Shown in pieces: positions 54,951 through 63,691 of a stretch of DNA of 64,000 nt. Position 1 is the stretch's first letter, and each line of letters opens with the position of its first letter. The notes under the pieces were generated by a model, which worked only from the letters and a program-made list of their open reading frames with translations, ran no database searches and was not told the DNA's origin. Origin of the DNA: a virus; IMG/VR virus record IMGVR_UViG_3300005329_000002, positions 1 to 64,000 of that record; one strand, written 5' to 3'. A program made the translations under genes and the position numbers.

Positions 54951-57900
54951 CAGCCTCCCCTCTTTCTCATTTTGAAAATTTCGGTACAAATGATCTTGAA
55001 CTTCTCTGGCTTTGGCAAGTGCCATCCCTGCGGATCGCCGTTGAATGATCCTGTAATTCCCCAAAAGCGGAAACCCTGCGGCCCGTCAGTCAAGAAAGGA
55101 TCGCGGATCGAGCCATCAGCGCATATGACCGCGCCCTGGCACTGCCGTTGCAGGTATTTCAAGAGCTTCACGTCCCACTTCTTGTCCTCGTTCACCATTA
55201 AGTGAAATGGCAAACCGTTCTCGTCCACCACTGTCAGCAACCACGTCTTGACTTGCGCCCACGGAGACGCCTTCAATTCCAATTTCGCATCCGGTGGAAT
55301 CCAGAAGAGTTTGCTGCACGACTGGCGACTCTCTAGCCGTTCGACGTTCTTGGTCAGCCCAATATGATTCCAACCGGAGTCTGAAATTCGTGGGTTGGCA
55401 TGCTTCGGCTTACAGCCCTTGAAAACGGCGGGTCGCTTCAGCGTCATGCCAAGTAGCTCAAACTCATCTTCGTCCGTGTGCTTGCTCCCCAACCCTAGGA
55501 TTTCGAATGCTCCGATCCTGGCGAGAGATTCCACACGTCCAACATGACCGGCAGCAGTACCTTTCGTCCTCGCTTTGAAATCTTCAAAGTCAGAGTAAGG
55601 CTGTCGGTCGATGATCGCCTTAGCTGCGGCAGGGCCAATGCCATGAATTCGCTGAAGGCCCACCCTAATTCCTCCGCTGCTCTTATCGTAAGAGAATCCA
55701 AACCCGCTTCGATTAACGCATGGAGGAAGGAATTGAAATCCATTGGCCCTTGCTGAAGCGATGTATTTCTTTTTCTCAGGGTACACGTCCAGTAGGGCCG
55801 AAAAGAACTCGGCGGGATAATGCGTCCTGAGATATTGCATTTGGACAGCGAGAACGCCGTAAGACGTTGCGTGCCCTTTGTTGAATCCGTAGCCTTCGAA
55901 TCGCTCGACAAGCTCCCACAACCCCTCTCTCTCGTAGTCCGTCATTTTCAACTTGTCTGCGTAGCGCATGAACATGGGCCTGATCTTTTGAAATGCTTCC
56001 TTCGCTCCGCGCCCCATGCCCTTCGCTAGTTTGATCGCTCCAAGAAACTCTTCCACCTCACGGTGATCCATCCCCATCGCATAACCAATTTCAAGAACCT
56101 GCTCCTGAAATACACCGACACCGTATGTCGGGCCAAGGACTTGCTCAGCAATCGGGTGTGGGTAATCTGGAATTTCTTCGCCACGTTTCCTCGCATAGTA
56201 GAGTTTGTCGTAGCCCGTTCGGGTCAGTGCTGGCCTTGCTACTGCGACGGCTGTAATTACATCATGCACCGACGCTGCTTCTGCCGCCATTGCCGCCTTG
56301 CGGTTTTCCTTGCCCTGCAACGTGTGAACGCCTTCGGTGTGGCCCGCTCGTATCTCTTCGAACGTCTTGGGATCGTCAAGAGGAATTTCAGTCAGCTTGA
56401 GCGTGTCCTTGCCGACCATCCTCAGCGTCCGCTTCACGACTGAGAGAGATTTCAGTCGAAGGAAATCACCCTTGACCCAACCAAGGTCGCCAAGCATTTC
56501 CATATCGTACTGAGTCACCAGCGCTCCACTCGACGCGATGAGGTACATGGGAACCCATTCTGAAATTGGACGATCCCCCGTGCCGATCAACCAACCGCAT
56601 GCATGCTGGCCGATTGATTTCAGCGAGTCGAAGATTCCAGACGTAAGCGCGTATAACTCGGGGTACTCTTCCTTGAGCGCCACGAATGCGTCCGCCTCTT
56701 CATCGACAACACCGCTGTCAATCATCTGAGGAAGCAGCTTTGAAATCTCATCTTGCCGTTCCTTATCGATCCCCAACGCGCTCGCGGCCATGCGGAAGCT
56801 AGAGCGGTTTGCCAGTGTGCCGTAATTACAAATTTGCGCTACTTGCCCTTCGCCCTCTAGCTCGGCCATCCTCGCTTTGACAAACTCCATGAAATCCTGG
56901 TAGCGGTCTGCCTCGATATCGATATCAATGTCCGGCAATTTCTTTCTGCTCGGATTGTAGAACCGTTCGAACGCTAGACCGTAGGCGATGGAATCGTTGT
57001 CATGAATTTTCAGGCAGTAGCAGAGTAGGGAGTTGGCAGCGGAGCCTCGCGTGTTGGTGAGAATTCCTTGCCGCCGTGCTTCAATGATGAAATCCGATAT
57101 GAGAAGTAGGTAGTGGGCAAAGCTCCCCATATTTTCAAGCTCATACTCGAAACGCTCTCGGGCGGATTTTCCGTGCTTAGCGACGAGCGCCGCAAGTCTC
57201 GCTTTGCAACGACGCCGAATTGCATCCACGGGGTCTTTGTACCCGGAGAAGGGAATCGAATAGCTGAAATTGTCAAATGGTGGGAGTCGAATGTCCGCCT
57301 CTTCGACAATTTCACTGATACTTTCAAGGGCTTGACGTGGAACTCCATCGGCCACTACCTCCATATCTCGCATGTAATTTCCGAAGTAGAAGTAATCCGG
57401 AAGGTACTCTGCGATCCGCGATTCCTCTGACTTGCCGTAATGAGCATCGTCCCTGTTGCGCCACGAGGACGCCTTCATCGCTACATGCGCCTTCCTCTGC
57501 TTAGGCGTTTGAAAATGCGAGTCATTAGTGACGATGAGCGGTACACCCGTCTGCTCTGAAAGAGCGATGAGCTTGGCACGGACGGCTCGCTCTTTTTCCA
57601 CCGTCTCTTCGTAGGCTGTATATCCCTTCCCCATGAACTTCGCAATTTCATGATTCTGTACCTCGATGTAGAAATTCGGGAACACGGATTTCATTGCCTC
57701 GACGTAGAGCCAACCTAGGTTCGATCCATTCGCCTCCGCGAGATTGCGGCATAGCTCGCTGCCAAGACACCCGCTGAGAATGACGTTGTGCGAGAGCGGG
57801 TGAGGCGCAATCTCAACCATTTCTGAAATTGAGATTCGCGGCTTGCGGTAGAAATTCTCTCTCTGATGAGAAAAAGTTGACCATGCGACAAGATTCGCAT

Positions 57901-58192
57901 AGCCCTCCGCTGAAAGTGCCAGCACAGTAAGGTGAAAAGATTGGTCAGCAAATTCCTTCGTCCTTTCTGCGTGATCCGGAGTGATATAAAATTCAATCCC
58001 AAGGATCGGCTTAATGCCTTGCTCGCGAGCGGCCTTGTAAAAGGCAGGAGCGCTGCCCATCCAACCATGCTCGGTCAGACTAGCAGCGCTCCACCCTAGA
58101 CTCTTCGCCCGCTCGACTACATTTTCAGGAGTACCGAAACCATCCTGAAATGAAAACGTAGAGTGGCAGTGAAGGTCAACGAAATTCGTCAC
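54950..58192 (-). CDS. DNA polymerase III alpha subunit (DnaE-type)
   Basis: 1080 aa, GTG start overlapping the HU-like TAG. N-terminal PHP domain (DLHCHSTFSFQDGFGTPENV, LTEHG, VTNDSHF), palm with NTRGSAANSLLCY and KLPDIDIDIEADRYQDFM (catalytic Asps), FGVGVFQEQVLEIG-type fingers (GVGVFQEQVL), GFNKGHATSYGVLA, then an HhH (RIHGIGPAAAKAI). Slightly short of cellular DnaE; no OB/tau-binding tail evident. The phage's replicative polymerase. Confidence 0.9.
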   Translation of the reverse strand: MTNFVDLHCHSTFSFQDGFGTPENVVERAKSLGWSAASLTEHGWMGSAPAFYKAAREQGIKPILGIEFYITPDHAERTKEFADQSFHLTVLALSAEGYANLVAWSTFSHQRENFYRKPRISISEMVEIAPHPLSHNVILSGCLGSELCRNLAEANGSNLGWLYVEAMKSVFPNFYIEVQNHEIAKFMGKGYTAYEETVEKERAVRAKLIALSEQTGVPLIVTNDSHFQTPKQRKAHVAMKASSWRNRDDAHYGKSEESRIAEYLPDYFYFGNYMRDMEVVADGVPRQALESISEIVEEADIRLPPFDNFSYSIPFSGYKDPVDAIRRRCKARLAALVAKHGKSARERFEYELENMGSFAHYLLLISDFIIEARRQGILTNTRGSAANSLLCYCLKIHDNDSIAYGLAFERFYNPSRKKLPDIDIDIEADRYQDFMEFVKARMAELEGEGQVAQICNYGTLANRSSFRMAASALGIDKERQDEISKLLPQMIDSGVVDEEADAFVALKEEYPELYALTSGIFDSLKSIGQHACGWLIGTGDRPISEWVPMYLIASSGALVTQYDMEMLGDLGWVKGDFLRLKSLSVVKRTLRMVGKDTLKLTEIPLDDPKTFEEIRAGHTEGVHTLQGKENRKAAMAAEAASVHDVITAVAVARPALTRTGYDKLYYARKRGEEIPDYPHPIAEQVLGPTYGVGVFQEQVLEIGYAMGMDHREVEEFLGAIKLAKGMGRGAKEAFQKIRPMFMRYADKLKMTDYEREGLWELVERFEGYGFNKGHATSYGVLAVQMQYLRTHYPAEFFSALLDVYPEKKKYIASARANGFQFLPPCVNRSGFGFSYDKSSGGIRVGLQRIHGIGPAAAKAIIDRQPYSDFEDFKARTKGTAAGHVGRVESLARIGAFEILGLGSKHTDEDEFELLGMTLKRPAVFKGCKPKHANPRISDSGWNHIGLTKNVERLESRQSCSKLFWIPPDAKLELKASPWAQVKTWLLTVVDENGLPFHLMVNEDKKWDVKLLKYLQRQCQGAVICADGSIRDPFLTDGPQGFRFWGITGSFNGDPQGWHLPKPEKFKIICTEIFKMRKRGG

Positions 58193-58524
58193 TACAGATT
58201 GTTCTGAAGCTTCTTGACTGACGGTGCCGATTCCTTTGCACCCTTGAGAACGCGAGCCGCTACACGCACCGATGCGGGCTTGGCTGAAATCTTCACGTCC
58301 TCACCCGTCTTGGGGTTGCGGCCCATGCGAGCCTTCTGCTTCTTCCGCAATTTCGGCTCGATCTGAACGAGGTTGCCGATCTTCACGCGCTCGCAATTTG
58401 CAATGTGATCGCCAACAACCTCACCCAACGTTTCAAAGAAGTGCCGAACGTCAGACTTGGTATAGCCAGACGCCTCTGCAATTTCAGCAACAAGCTCAGT
58501 CTGCTTCACGAGTGGTAGTGCCAT
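58192..58524 (-). CDS. HU/IHF-family DNA-bending protein
   Basis: 110 aa. KQTELVAEIAEASGYTKSDVRHFFETLGEVVGDHI (dimer helices), RVKIGNLVQIEP, arm region RMGRNPKTGEDVKISAKPASVRVAA with the conserved RNPKTG.....I. Followed by a basic tail. The phage thus makes its own nucleoid protein, next to the polymerase and single-strand-binding genes. Confidence 0.9.
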   Translation of the reverse strand: MALPLVKQTELVAEIAEASGYTKSDVRHFFETLGEVVGDHIANCERVKIGNLVQIEPKLRKKQKARMGRNPKTGEDVKISAKPASVRVAARVLKGAKESAPSVKKLQNNL

Positions 58525-58556
58525 GCTTACCTCCTAGCATTCGGGATTGAAAATTT

Positions 58557-58606
58557 CTGAGGGGGAGCCACCATGACCGGAACCGTCGGGCTAAACTCCC
58601 CCTCAG
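58557..58606 (-). terminator. Long-stem hairpin between SSB-type and HU-like genes
   Basis: 11-bp perfect stem CTGAGGGGGAG/CTCCCCCTCAG (58557-58567 with 58596-58606), 28-nt loop, followed on the minus strand by AAATTTTC. Partial terminator or processing site separating expression of the two proteins. Confidence 0.55.
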
Positions 58607-58615
58607 ACTTTGAAA

Positions 58616-59785
58616 TTACTTCTTGCCCTTGCCGCCCTTCTTGCCGCCCTTCGATCCGGAACCCTTCGGGCGACCGCGCTGCTTCTTGACGGCGACCTTT
58701 GTAATTACCCAATCGCCTTCATCGTCAGTAAGAGCCGAGAGCGTGACGTTGACACCCTTCTTAATTTCATCCAAGTCAGGATCAACGCCGTCACCGAGCC
58801 ACATCTTTTCCTTCTTACCGTCATTGAAATCGTCTGCCTTGACGGTGATCGTCTCTTCCTTCTCGTTGGTGGAGACAACTTCAAAGACAGCGTTTTTCAA
58901 TTCCTGCTGCTCTTCCTCGTCGTCGTCCTCTTCCTCATCCTCATCGTCGTCCTCGTCGTCGTCCGACTCTTCATCCTCATCATCGTCGTCGGACTCGTCC
59001 TCGTCGTCGTCCTCTTCATCGTCGTCCTCGTCGTCCGACTCTTCATCATCGTCGGAATCGTCGTCGTCCTCGTCGTCCTCTTCCTCTTCCTCATCATCGT
59101 CCTCGTCGTCGTCCTCATCGTCGTCTGAAATTGCCTTGCCCTTGCGAGCCTGCGGCTCGTCGTCCTCATCATCGTCGTCGTCGTAGTCCTCATCATCCAG
59201 AGCGTCCATTGCCTTCAGCCGCTCCATCTGAATTTTCAACTGACGCTCGACAACGCCCTCCAACCCGTTCGGGAAAAGCTCTTCCGCTTCCTTGAGAAGC
59301 GCTGTAATTTCCTTCTTGGTCAGAGCCTTATCATCGAGGATGCGAACCTTGTAGCTCCCGCGATCATCCATGCGCTTGATTCGCACGACGCGGCCCGTCA
59401 TTCCGTTTTCATCCTCGGCCTCGTCGGACGCATCGTTGATCGTGCCGTAGTTCATGGTGAACAATTTCAGCTTTTCCTTCGCGTCATTCTGAGGGAAATA
59501 CCAAAGCGTCAGAGCGCGTGTCGAAGGATTGTCATTCGCTGAACAAAACGGGCACTTGTCGCCCGTGCAAGGGACATAGGTATTCGCCTTGCGGTCGTAG
59601 TGGTCGTAATACTCGTAGTACCAAACGTTCCCGTCAATTTCAGGATCAGGCTCAAACAGCGCGACGGCCTTGAAAGCCTCGCCTTCCTTGAGCCGCGTAA
59701 AAGTTGACGGACGCGAGCGCTCTTCCTTAGAGCGAACTCGGCGGATCATAGACGTACTCTTCTTTTCCTTCTGCTTCTTCGCCAA
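58616..59785 (-). CDS. Single-strand DNA-binding-type protein with giant acidic tail and AT-hook end
   Basis: 389 aa; TTG start in GGGAGGTAGCATAAATTGGCG. Residues 1-185 recall gp32-like SSBs: FKAVALFEPDPEIDGNVWYYEYYDH, zinc site CTGDKCPFC, LTLWYFPQNDAKEKLKLFTMNYGTINDA. About 115 residues of Asp/Glu/Ser follow (roughly 195-310), then a small beta domain, then VAVKKQRGRPKGSG with Lys/Gly end (AT-hook core 370-375). SSB assignment rests on motif layout and replisome position. Confidence 0.65.
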   Translation of the reverse strand: MAKKQKEKKSTSMIRRVRSKEERSRPSTFTRLKEGEAFKAVALFEPDPEIDGNVWYYEYYDHYDRKANTYVPCTGDKCPFCSANDNPSTRALTLWYFPQNDAKEKLKLFTMNYGTINDASDEAEDENGMTGRVVRIKRMDDRGSYKVRILDDKALTKKEITALLKEAEELFPNGLEGVVERQLKIQMERLKAMDALDDEDYDDDDDEDDEPQARKGKAISDDDEDDDEDDDEEEEEDDEDDDDSDDDEESDDEDDDEEDDDEDESDDDDEDEESDDDEDDDEDEEEDDDEEEQQELKNAVFEVVSTNEKEETITVKADDFNDGKKEKMWLGDGVDPDLDEIKKGVNVTLSALTDDEGDWVITKVAVKKQRGRPKGSGSKGGKKGGKGKK

Positions 59786-59786
59786 T

Positions 59787-60833
59787 TTATGCTACCTCCC
59801 TCTGTGGTCTGACATTCGGGTAACGTGCAAAGAACTTTGAAATTGGCATTGCTCTTTCAAGCGCCCGGTGAACCTCCCTTCTCGTCAAGTCTGTCGGCTG
59901 CTCTTTCCCCTTCGGATATCGAACAACGAAGAGGGGATACTTGCGAAGCCTTCTAGCAGCAATTGAAATGTTCTTGATACCTGCCGAGTCCTTGTCAAAC
60001 ATGAGGTAAATTCTCGGCGGCCGTAGTCTCGCGACGATACGAGATTGATCCACCGATATTCCGGTGCCCAAAATGGCCCCCGCTGTTGAAATTCCTTGCT
60101 GCCTGAGCCAGATGACACTGAAACTCCCTTCGACTAGGACTAGACCGTGTGATCTTACCATCCCTGGGTCTATTTGGCAAGCCCCAAATAGCAGGGAAGT
60201 CTTGGGAAAACCCTCGGTATAGAGATACTTCGGCCAGTCCTGCTCGCGCACTGCCCTTTTGATTAGAAAGCGAACGTGGCCATTCTGATCCTCGGCTGGA
60301 ATTACAATGCGTCGTTCCTCTACGTCCCATCCCATTTTCCAGAACGAGATAGATTCCGATGTAATTCCTCGACCCTCTAGGTATTCGAGTCCGAGTTGCG
60401 GAACGAACGTAGCATATGCCAAGTCTGGAACAGTTGTAATTGGTTCGGATTGGGTATCTCGACGTGCGGGTGAGCTACCAAGAGCACCGCTCGACGCCGC
60501 ACGGAGGATAATCTTGCGAGCATCCTTTCGCGCTCGCTGTAATCGTCTCTTGCGTTCGCGTTCATCTGTTGCATCCTCCACCTTGTATTTCTCATACAGA
60601 CCGTGAACCACACAAAGAGCATGCTCAAAGTTGCCTGAAATTCCACAGTAAGCAAAGCAGTGAACTAGCCCTCGTGCGATGTTGATTTGAAAATGCCGCT
60701 TGGTGGTGTCATGGTTCGGGTTGGGACACTGCACCTTCGGCAAGAAATGTCCATCGATCTGTAGGTTCGCCGGGAAGTCAACGTAATTCTCCCACAGACG
60801 AACAGGGTCTATTTCCCGCCCTCTGTATTTCAT
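59787..60833 (-). CDS. DnaG-type primase (zinc finger plus Toprim)
   Basis: 348 aa from MKYRGREIDPVRLWENYV after GGAGAAAGA. CHC2-type zinc region: VQCPNPNHDTTKRHFQINIARGLVHCFAYCG. Toprim core: GLVLVEGSFSVIWLRQQG and PRIYLMFDKDSAG (E..., DxD-like). Central region RIVIPAEDQNGHVRFLIKRAV as in primase catalytic cores. Shorter than cellular DnaG; no helicase-binding domain obvious. Confidence 0.8.
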   Translation of the reverse strand: MKYRGREIDPVRLWENYVDFPANLQIDGHFLPKVQCPNPNHDTTKRHFQINIARGLVHCFAYCGISGNFEHALCVVHGLYEKYKVEDATDERERKRRLQRARKDARKIILRAASSGALGSSPARRDTQSEPITTVPDLAYATFVPQLGLEYLEGRGITSESISFWKMGWDVEERRIVIPAEDQNGHVRFLIKRAVREQDWPKYLYTEGFPKTSLLFGACQIDPGMVRSHGLVLVEGSFSVIWLRQQGISTAGAILGTGISVDQSRIVARLRPPRIYLMFDKDSAGIKNISIAARRLRKYPLFVVRYPKGKEQPTDLTRREVHRALERAMPISKFFARYPNVRPQREVA

Positions 60834-61102
60834 TCTTTCTCCAACTGCTCGATCTTGCGTCCGATATACCAATGAGCCTTTTTCAAGTCCTCTAGTCTGT
60901 CCGTTCCCTTGAGGTCGTTCTGGAAGCGCACCATGTATTTGATCGCGTTCCCCAAGTGAAATCCGAAATTCCATGCCTCAATGAACTTGATCGGCTCGTG
61001 TGGCACGTCGCCGCCGTAGTGCGCCGGATGGTTAACATTTTCAACTTTGCCATCTAGCTCTTGTTCAAACAGCCGAGCCTCGTTCTCGTCAACTACGGGC
61101 AT
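60830..61102 (-). CDS. DUF3310-family protein
   Basis: 90 aa. VNHPAHYGGDVPHEPIKFIEAWNFGFHLGNAIKYMVRFQNDLKGTDRLEDLKKAHWYIGRKI contains the DUF3310 signature (HP.HY..., G...KY..R, ED..KA.WY). Family is widespread in phages beside nucleotide or replication genes; biochemical role is not settled. Overlaps primase start. Confidence 0.8.
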   Translation of the reverse strand: MPVVDENEARLFEQELDGKVENVNHPAHYGGDVPHEPIKFIEAWNFGFHLGNAIKYMVRFQNDLKGTDRLEDLKKAHWYIGRKIEQLEKE

Positions 61103-61199
61103 TTTCAATCCGCCTTCGGCAACCGCTCTTGTCCTTGCAATGCATTTTGAAATCCAAGTCCTTCTCCGAAGCTGTCTTGAACCCGCATTTCTTACACAT
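61089..61199 (-). CDS. 36-aa C2H2-like zinc-finger micro-protein
   Basis: ATG after GAGGGAAGCACCTTCA. MCKKCGFKTASEKDLDFKMH then CKDKSGCRRRI: C..C....(12)..H and C patterns of a single zinc finger with a basic tail. Overlaps both neighbours by a few nt. Confidence 0.55.
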   Translation of the reverse strand: MCKKCGFKTASEKDLDFKMHCKDKSGCRRRIENARS

Positions 61200-61521
61200 T
61201 GAAGGTGCTTCCCTCTACCCGATTTCCGTTCCTGCGCGTAATTGACTCTATCGAGTTCAGCACTGAATCCAGCGCTGCATGAAAAGAGCAACCCTCTTGC
61301 GCCGCAAGCAGCCGCGCAGAAGCAATTGCACCTTCAGGGATCGGCTTGGTTCTCTGATCTGGAATTTCAGAAGGCTTGGGCTCAGCGTTCATCCATTCCT
61401 CGCCAGTCAGCCCACCGTAAGGTCGGATCGTCTGGCCCTTTGAGCCTTTCATTTCACGCGGCAAGAACTCGGGCCGTCCGCGTCCTGTAATTGGAGGATA
61501 CGCGGCGTCACCCTCGCTCAT
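61192..61521 (-). CDS. Hypothetical protein with GRGRP motif
   Basis: 109 aa from MSEGDAAYPPITGRGRPEFL. GRGRP is AT-hook-like but followed by Glu, so not counted as a hook. C-terminal helix PEGAIASARLLAAQEGCSFHAALDSVLNSI. Not recognised. Confidence 0.5.
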   Translation of the reverse strand: MSEGDAAYPPITGRGRPEFLPREMKGSKGQTIRPYGGLTGEEWMNAEPKPSEIPDQRTKPIPEGAIASARLLAAQEGCSFHAALDSVLNSIESITRRNGNRVEGSTFNV

Positions 61522-61687
61522 CGGTCTGCCCTTCATCGTCCGGCATGAAATAGACCGAGTGATGCCCTTGCGCGTTGTACGGCGTCGAAACAAACCGCAA
61601 TTCCCCTTGGCGATCATTTCCCTCGTCGTCCGTAAGTACCAATTTCAGTTTCAGGGGAACCTCGATTGATTGCGGCTTAGCCTTCAT
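61508..61687 (-). CDS. Small hypothetical protein (59 aa)
   Basis: MKAKPQSIEVPLKLKLVLTD then GNDRQGELRFVSTPYNAQGHHSVYFM: beta sheet with acidic end. Not recognised. Confidence 0.45.
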   Translation of the reverse strand: MKAKPQSIEVPLKLKLVLTDDEGNDRQGELRFVSTPYNAQGHHSVYFMPDDEGQTDERG

Positions 61688-61865
61688 GGTCGTCCTCTTT
61701 GATATGAACGCTCTTGATCTGCGTCTCGCCCTTGACCCCATGCTCGCTGAGAATCGTCGGGCCTTTCTCGGGCCTAGGTGCGCCCTTGATTTCAACTCCC
61801 TTTGGTCGCCCTGGCTTTCCGGTCAACTGCTTGACTACTCTCGATTTGTCGCTTTGGTTAGTCAA
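61677..61865 (-). CDS. Small AT-hook protein (62 aa)
   Basis: TTG start 8 nt after GGAGG (GGAGGAAATGTCCTTG); the longer frame upstream shadows another gene. Residues 15-23 TGKPGRPKG form an AT-hook; the rest is KGAPRPEKGPTIL and QIKSVHIKEDD. Sits among small genes between helicase and primase. Confidence 0.6.
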   Translation of the reverse strand: MTNQSDKSRVVKQLTGKPGRPKGVEIKGAPRPEKGPTILSEHGVKGETQIKSVHIKEDDHEG

Positions 61866-62058
61866 AGGACATTTCCTCCTTAATTTCAACCTCCGCGCCT
61901 GGGAAGCTGTGATAAGCATGGTCAACGAGGTATTGGGCGCTACTCCACCCCTCTTTGCTGGAATCGACAATGCGACCTTGAGAGTACGCTCGCCATTGAA
62001 ATCTTCCAGCGTGATCCTCAAAAATCAGAACACGATCTACAATTTCAGTCGTCGCCAT
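61858..62058 (-). CDS. DUF1508/YegP-like small domain protein
   Basis: 66 aa from MATTEIVDRVLIFEDHAGRF. QWRAYSQGRIVDSSKEGWSSAQYLVDHAYHSFPGAEVEI matches the W...A.NG.I...S.GY.S pattern of the DUF1508 fold. ATG is inside the end of the helicase gene. Function unknown for the family. Confidence 0.6.
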   Translation of the reverse strand: MATTEIVDRVLIFEDHAGRFQWRAYSQGRIVDSSKEGWSSAQYLVDHAYHSFPGAEVEIKEEMSFD

Positions 62059-63388
62059 CAGCATCAGCCTCCCTCAAAGCTGCTCGTAGTTCCTTTGCCT
62101 TTTCAGGATCGTAGCCATTGAGGTAGTCGCCCTTAACAGGCGTAATGTCCTCCATCTTTCCGACATTAGGCCAGAAGCTAATTTCAAATTTGAACGTTTC
62201 CCCGCTACGGTTCTTGTCGCAGTTGAGCCGCATGAGTCGTTCATCCTTGAAATGCTTGACCCCAATTACACAATCCCCCTCCTGCACGGGGCTGTCACTG
62301 CCGAAGCTCGACTCTTTCGACGGTGCCATTCCTCGCGATCCCACCATTGCCCGGTTCGCTTGGTTGCTCATTACGAGCGGAATGTTGAAGCCCATTGCAA
62401 TTTCCTGAAGGCTGTCAACGATATCCCCAAGCTCTTCGTGCCGTAGCTGTCTGCGCCTCGGTGAGCGCAACTTGTAGATCGGGTCGATAATTACAAGATC
62501 GAGTCCCAAGTCCTCGACCCTCGACTCGATGTAGCTCGGTGACATTTTCTGCCGCCGATACTTCTGAGTGAACAGAGCAATTTCACCCTCAAGCTCGCGG
62601 TCGCAGTATTCCAAGAACCGCTTGTATTTCTTTATGTTGTATCCGTAGCCGTCTTTCAGCGCTCGGTTGCGGAATGCTCCCGTCAATCCGCAGGCTTCCT
62701 GAATTTCTTTATGCGATGAGAGCAACGTCGCAAACCGACAGCGGTGCATGCGCTCGGTCATTTCAGGACTGAAAAAGCCGACACGCGCACCTTGAAGCAT
62801 TGCCTCGACCGCGAACTTCGCATTGAGGAATGACTTGGCATCGCCCGGTCGCCCGAGGACAACGTAGGTTGTCGCTGGTTGTAGTCCGCCCCAATGGTGA
62901 TCGAGATTCTTCAGCCCGGTTGAAATTCCAACTGTCTCACCACTGGCACGACGCTCAGCGATTTCCTTCTGCTCTGCTAAATGGGAACTGAAATCGGCCT
63001 TGATAAGAACGTCACTGACAGGCGAGTAGCTACGCACAGCAGCCCCCAACTGCTCGCGCAACTGAATCGCTTTTGGAATCGCGTTCTCAGTGGAAAGATC
63101 GGCAAGCACTTCATCGATCCCTCCTGAAATTGCGAGGAACGCTCTTTCGGCCTTTAGCTCTTCGATCAGATCATCGATCTTCTCGGCGGGCATGATGTAT
63201 TCGAACTCTGGAAAATGCTTCTTGAAAAGTCTCGGTGTGATCGGCTTCCGATTCTCTGCTCGACGCACGATCCACTTGAACTCATCATCGTGCATTTCGA
63301 AGTCCTCTTCTGAAATTCCTTGTTGGAACGCCTTCTTAGGACTTCCCTCGTCAACGAGCGCGGCGATCAGAAAAGCTTCAACGCTCAT
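62045..63388 (-). CDS. DnaB-type replicative helicase
   Basis: 447 aa. N-terminal helical domain (VEAFLIAALVDEGSPKKAFQ), RecA core with Walker A-like VLGRPGDAKSFLNAKFAVEAM (Ala where Gly is usual before Lys-Ser), Walker B LDLVIIDPIYKL, H-loop IPLVMSNQANR, MRLNCDKNRSGETFKFEISFWP at the end. The Walker A change is the only unusual point. Overlaps the upstream gene by 4 nt. Confidence 0.85.
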   Translation of the reverse strand: MSVEAFLIAALVDEGSPKKAFQQGISEEDFEMHDDEFKWIVRRAENRKPITPRLFKKHFPEFEYIMPAEKIDDLIEELKAERAFLAISGGIDEVLADLSTENAIPKAIQLREQLGAAVRSYSPVSDVLIKADFSSHLAEQKEIAERRASGETVGISTGLKNLDHHWGGLQPATTYVVLGRPGDAKSFLNAKFAVEAMLQGARVGFFSPEMTERMHRCRFATLLSSHKEIQEACGLTGAFRNRALKDGYGYNIKKYKRFLEYCDRELEGEIALFTQKYRRQKMSPSYIESRVEDLGLDLVIIDPIYKLRSPRRRQLRHEELGDIVDSLQEIAMGFNIPLVMSNQANRAMVGSRGMAPSKESSFGSDSPVQEGDCVIGVKHFKDERLMRLNCDKNRSGETFKFEISFWPNVGKMEDITPVKGDYLNGYDPEKAKELRAALREADADGDD

Positions 63389-63570
63389 GGCGCAATCCCC
63401 GGTTGAAATTCGTAGTCGTCCGTGGGAATACTCAGAGCAAAAGCAATCTGTTCAAGATACCATTGCTTGTGGTGAGCGCCATCAGTCGTTAGCGCGTCCT
63501 CGATCAGCTTGTCCAGCTTCTCAACTTCTTGCGAGTTCAATGAAATTCCTGAGTCAACGGACACGGCCAT
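63385..63570 (-). CDS. Small hypothetical protein (61 aa)
   Basis: ATG after CGGAGGC. MAVSVDSGISLNSQEVEKLD then KLIEDALTTDGAHHKQWYLEQIAFAL. Helical. A longer frame upstream overlaps a basic micro-protein and is not used. Confidence 0.5.
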   Translation of the reverse strand: MAVSVDSGISLNSQEVEKLDKLIEDALTTDGAHHKQWYLEQIAFALSIPTDDYEFQPGIAP

Positions 63571-63691
63571 GCCTCCGTCGCACTTTGTTACCTCTGCGCA
63601 CCGCCGCTTTTGCCTCTCGTTTTGAAATCCCTCGGGCCGCTCTTTCTTGTCGCCATTTTGACCGAAGGACTTTCTCAATGTCTGACTTCAT
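63554..63691 (-). CDS. Basic micro-protein, first gene of replication operon (45 aa)
   Basis: ATG after GAAAGGGGGTAATTT. MKSDIEKVLRSKWRQERAAR then GISKREAKAAVRRGNKVRRR. Arg/Lys-rich helix. Starts the long leftward replication transcript. Confidence 0.5.
   Translation of the reverse strand: MKSDIEKVLRSKWRQERAARGISKREAKAAVRRGNKVRRRHGRVR

Noticed and set aside
58610-59186. Long plus-strand frames rich in Ser or Val/Leu opposite the SSB-type gene
   Set aside because: They are antisense to the Asp/Glu repeat (GAC/GAG/TCC runs) and have no ribosome site.
61192-61521. GRGRP in this protein as another AT-hook
   Set aside because: The core is followed by Glu-Phe and lacks flanking Lys/Arg, so it was not counted.
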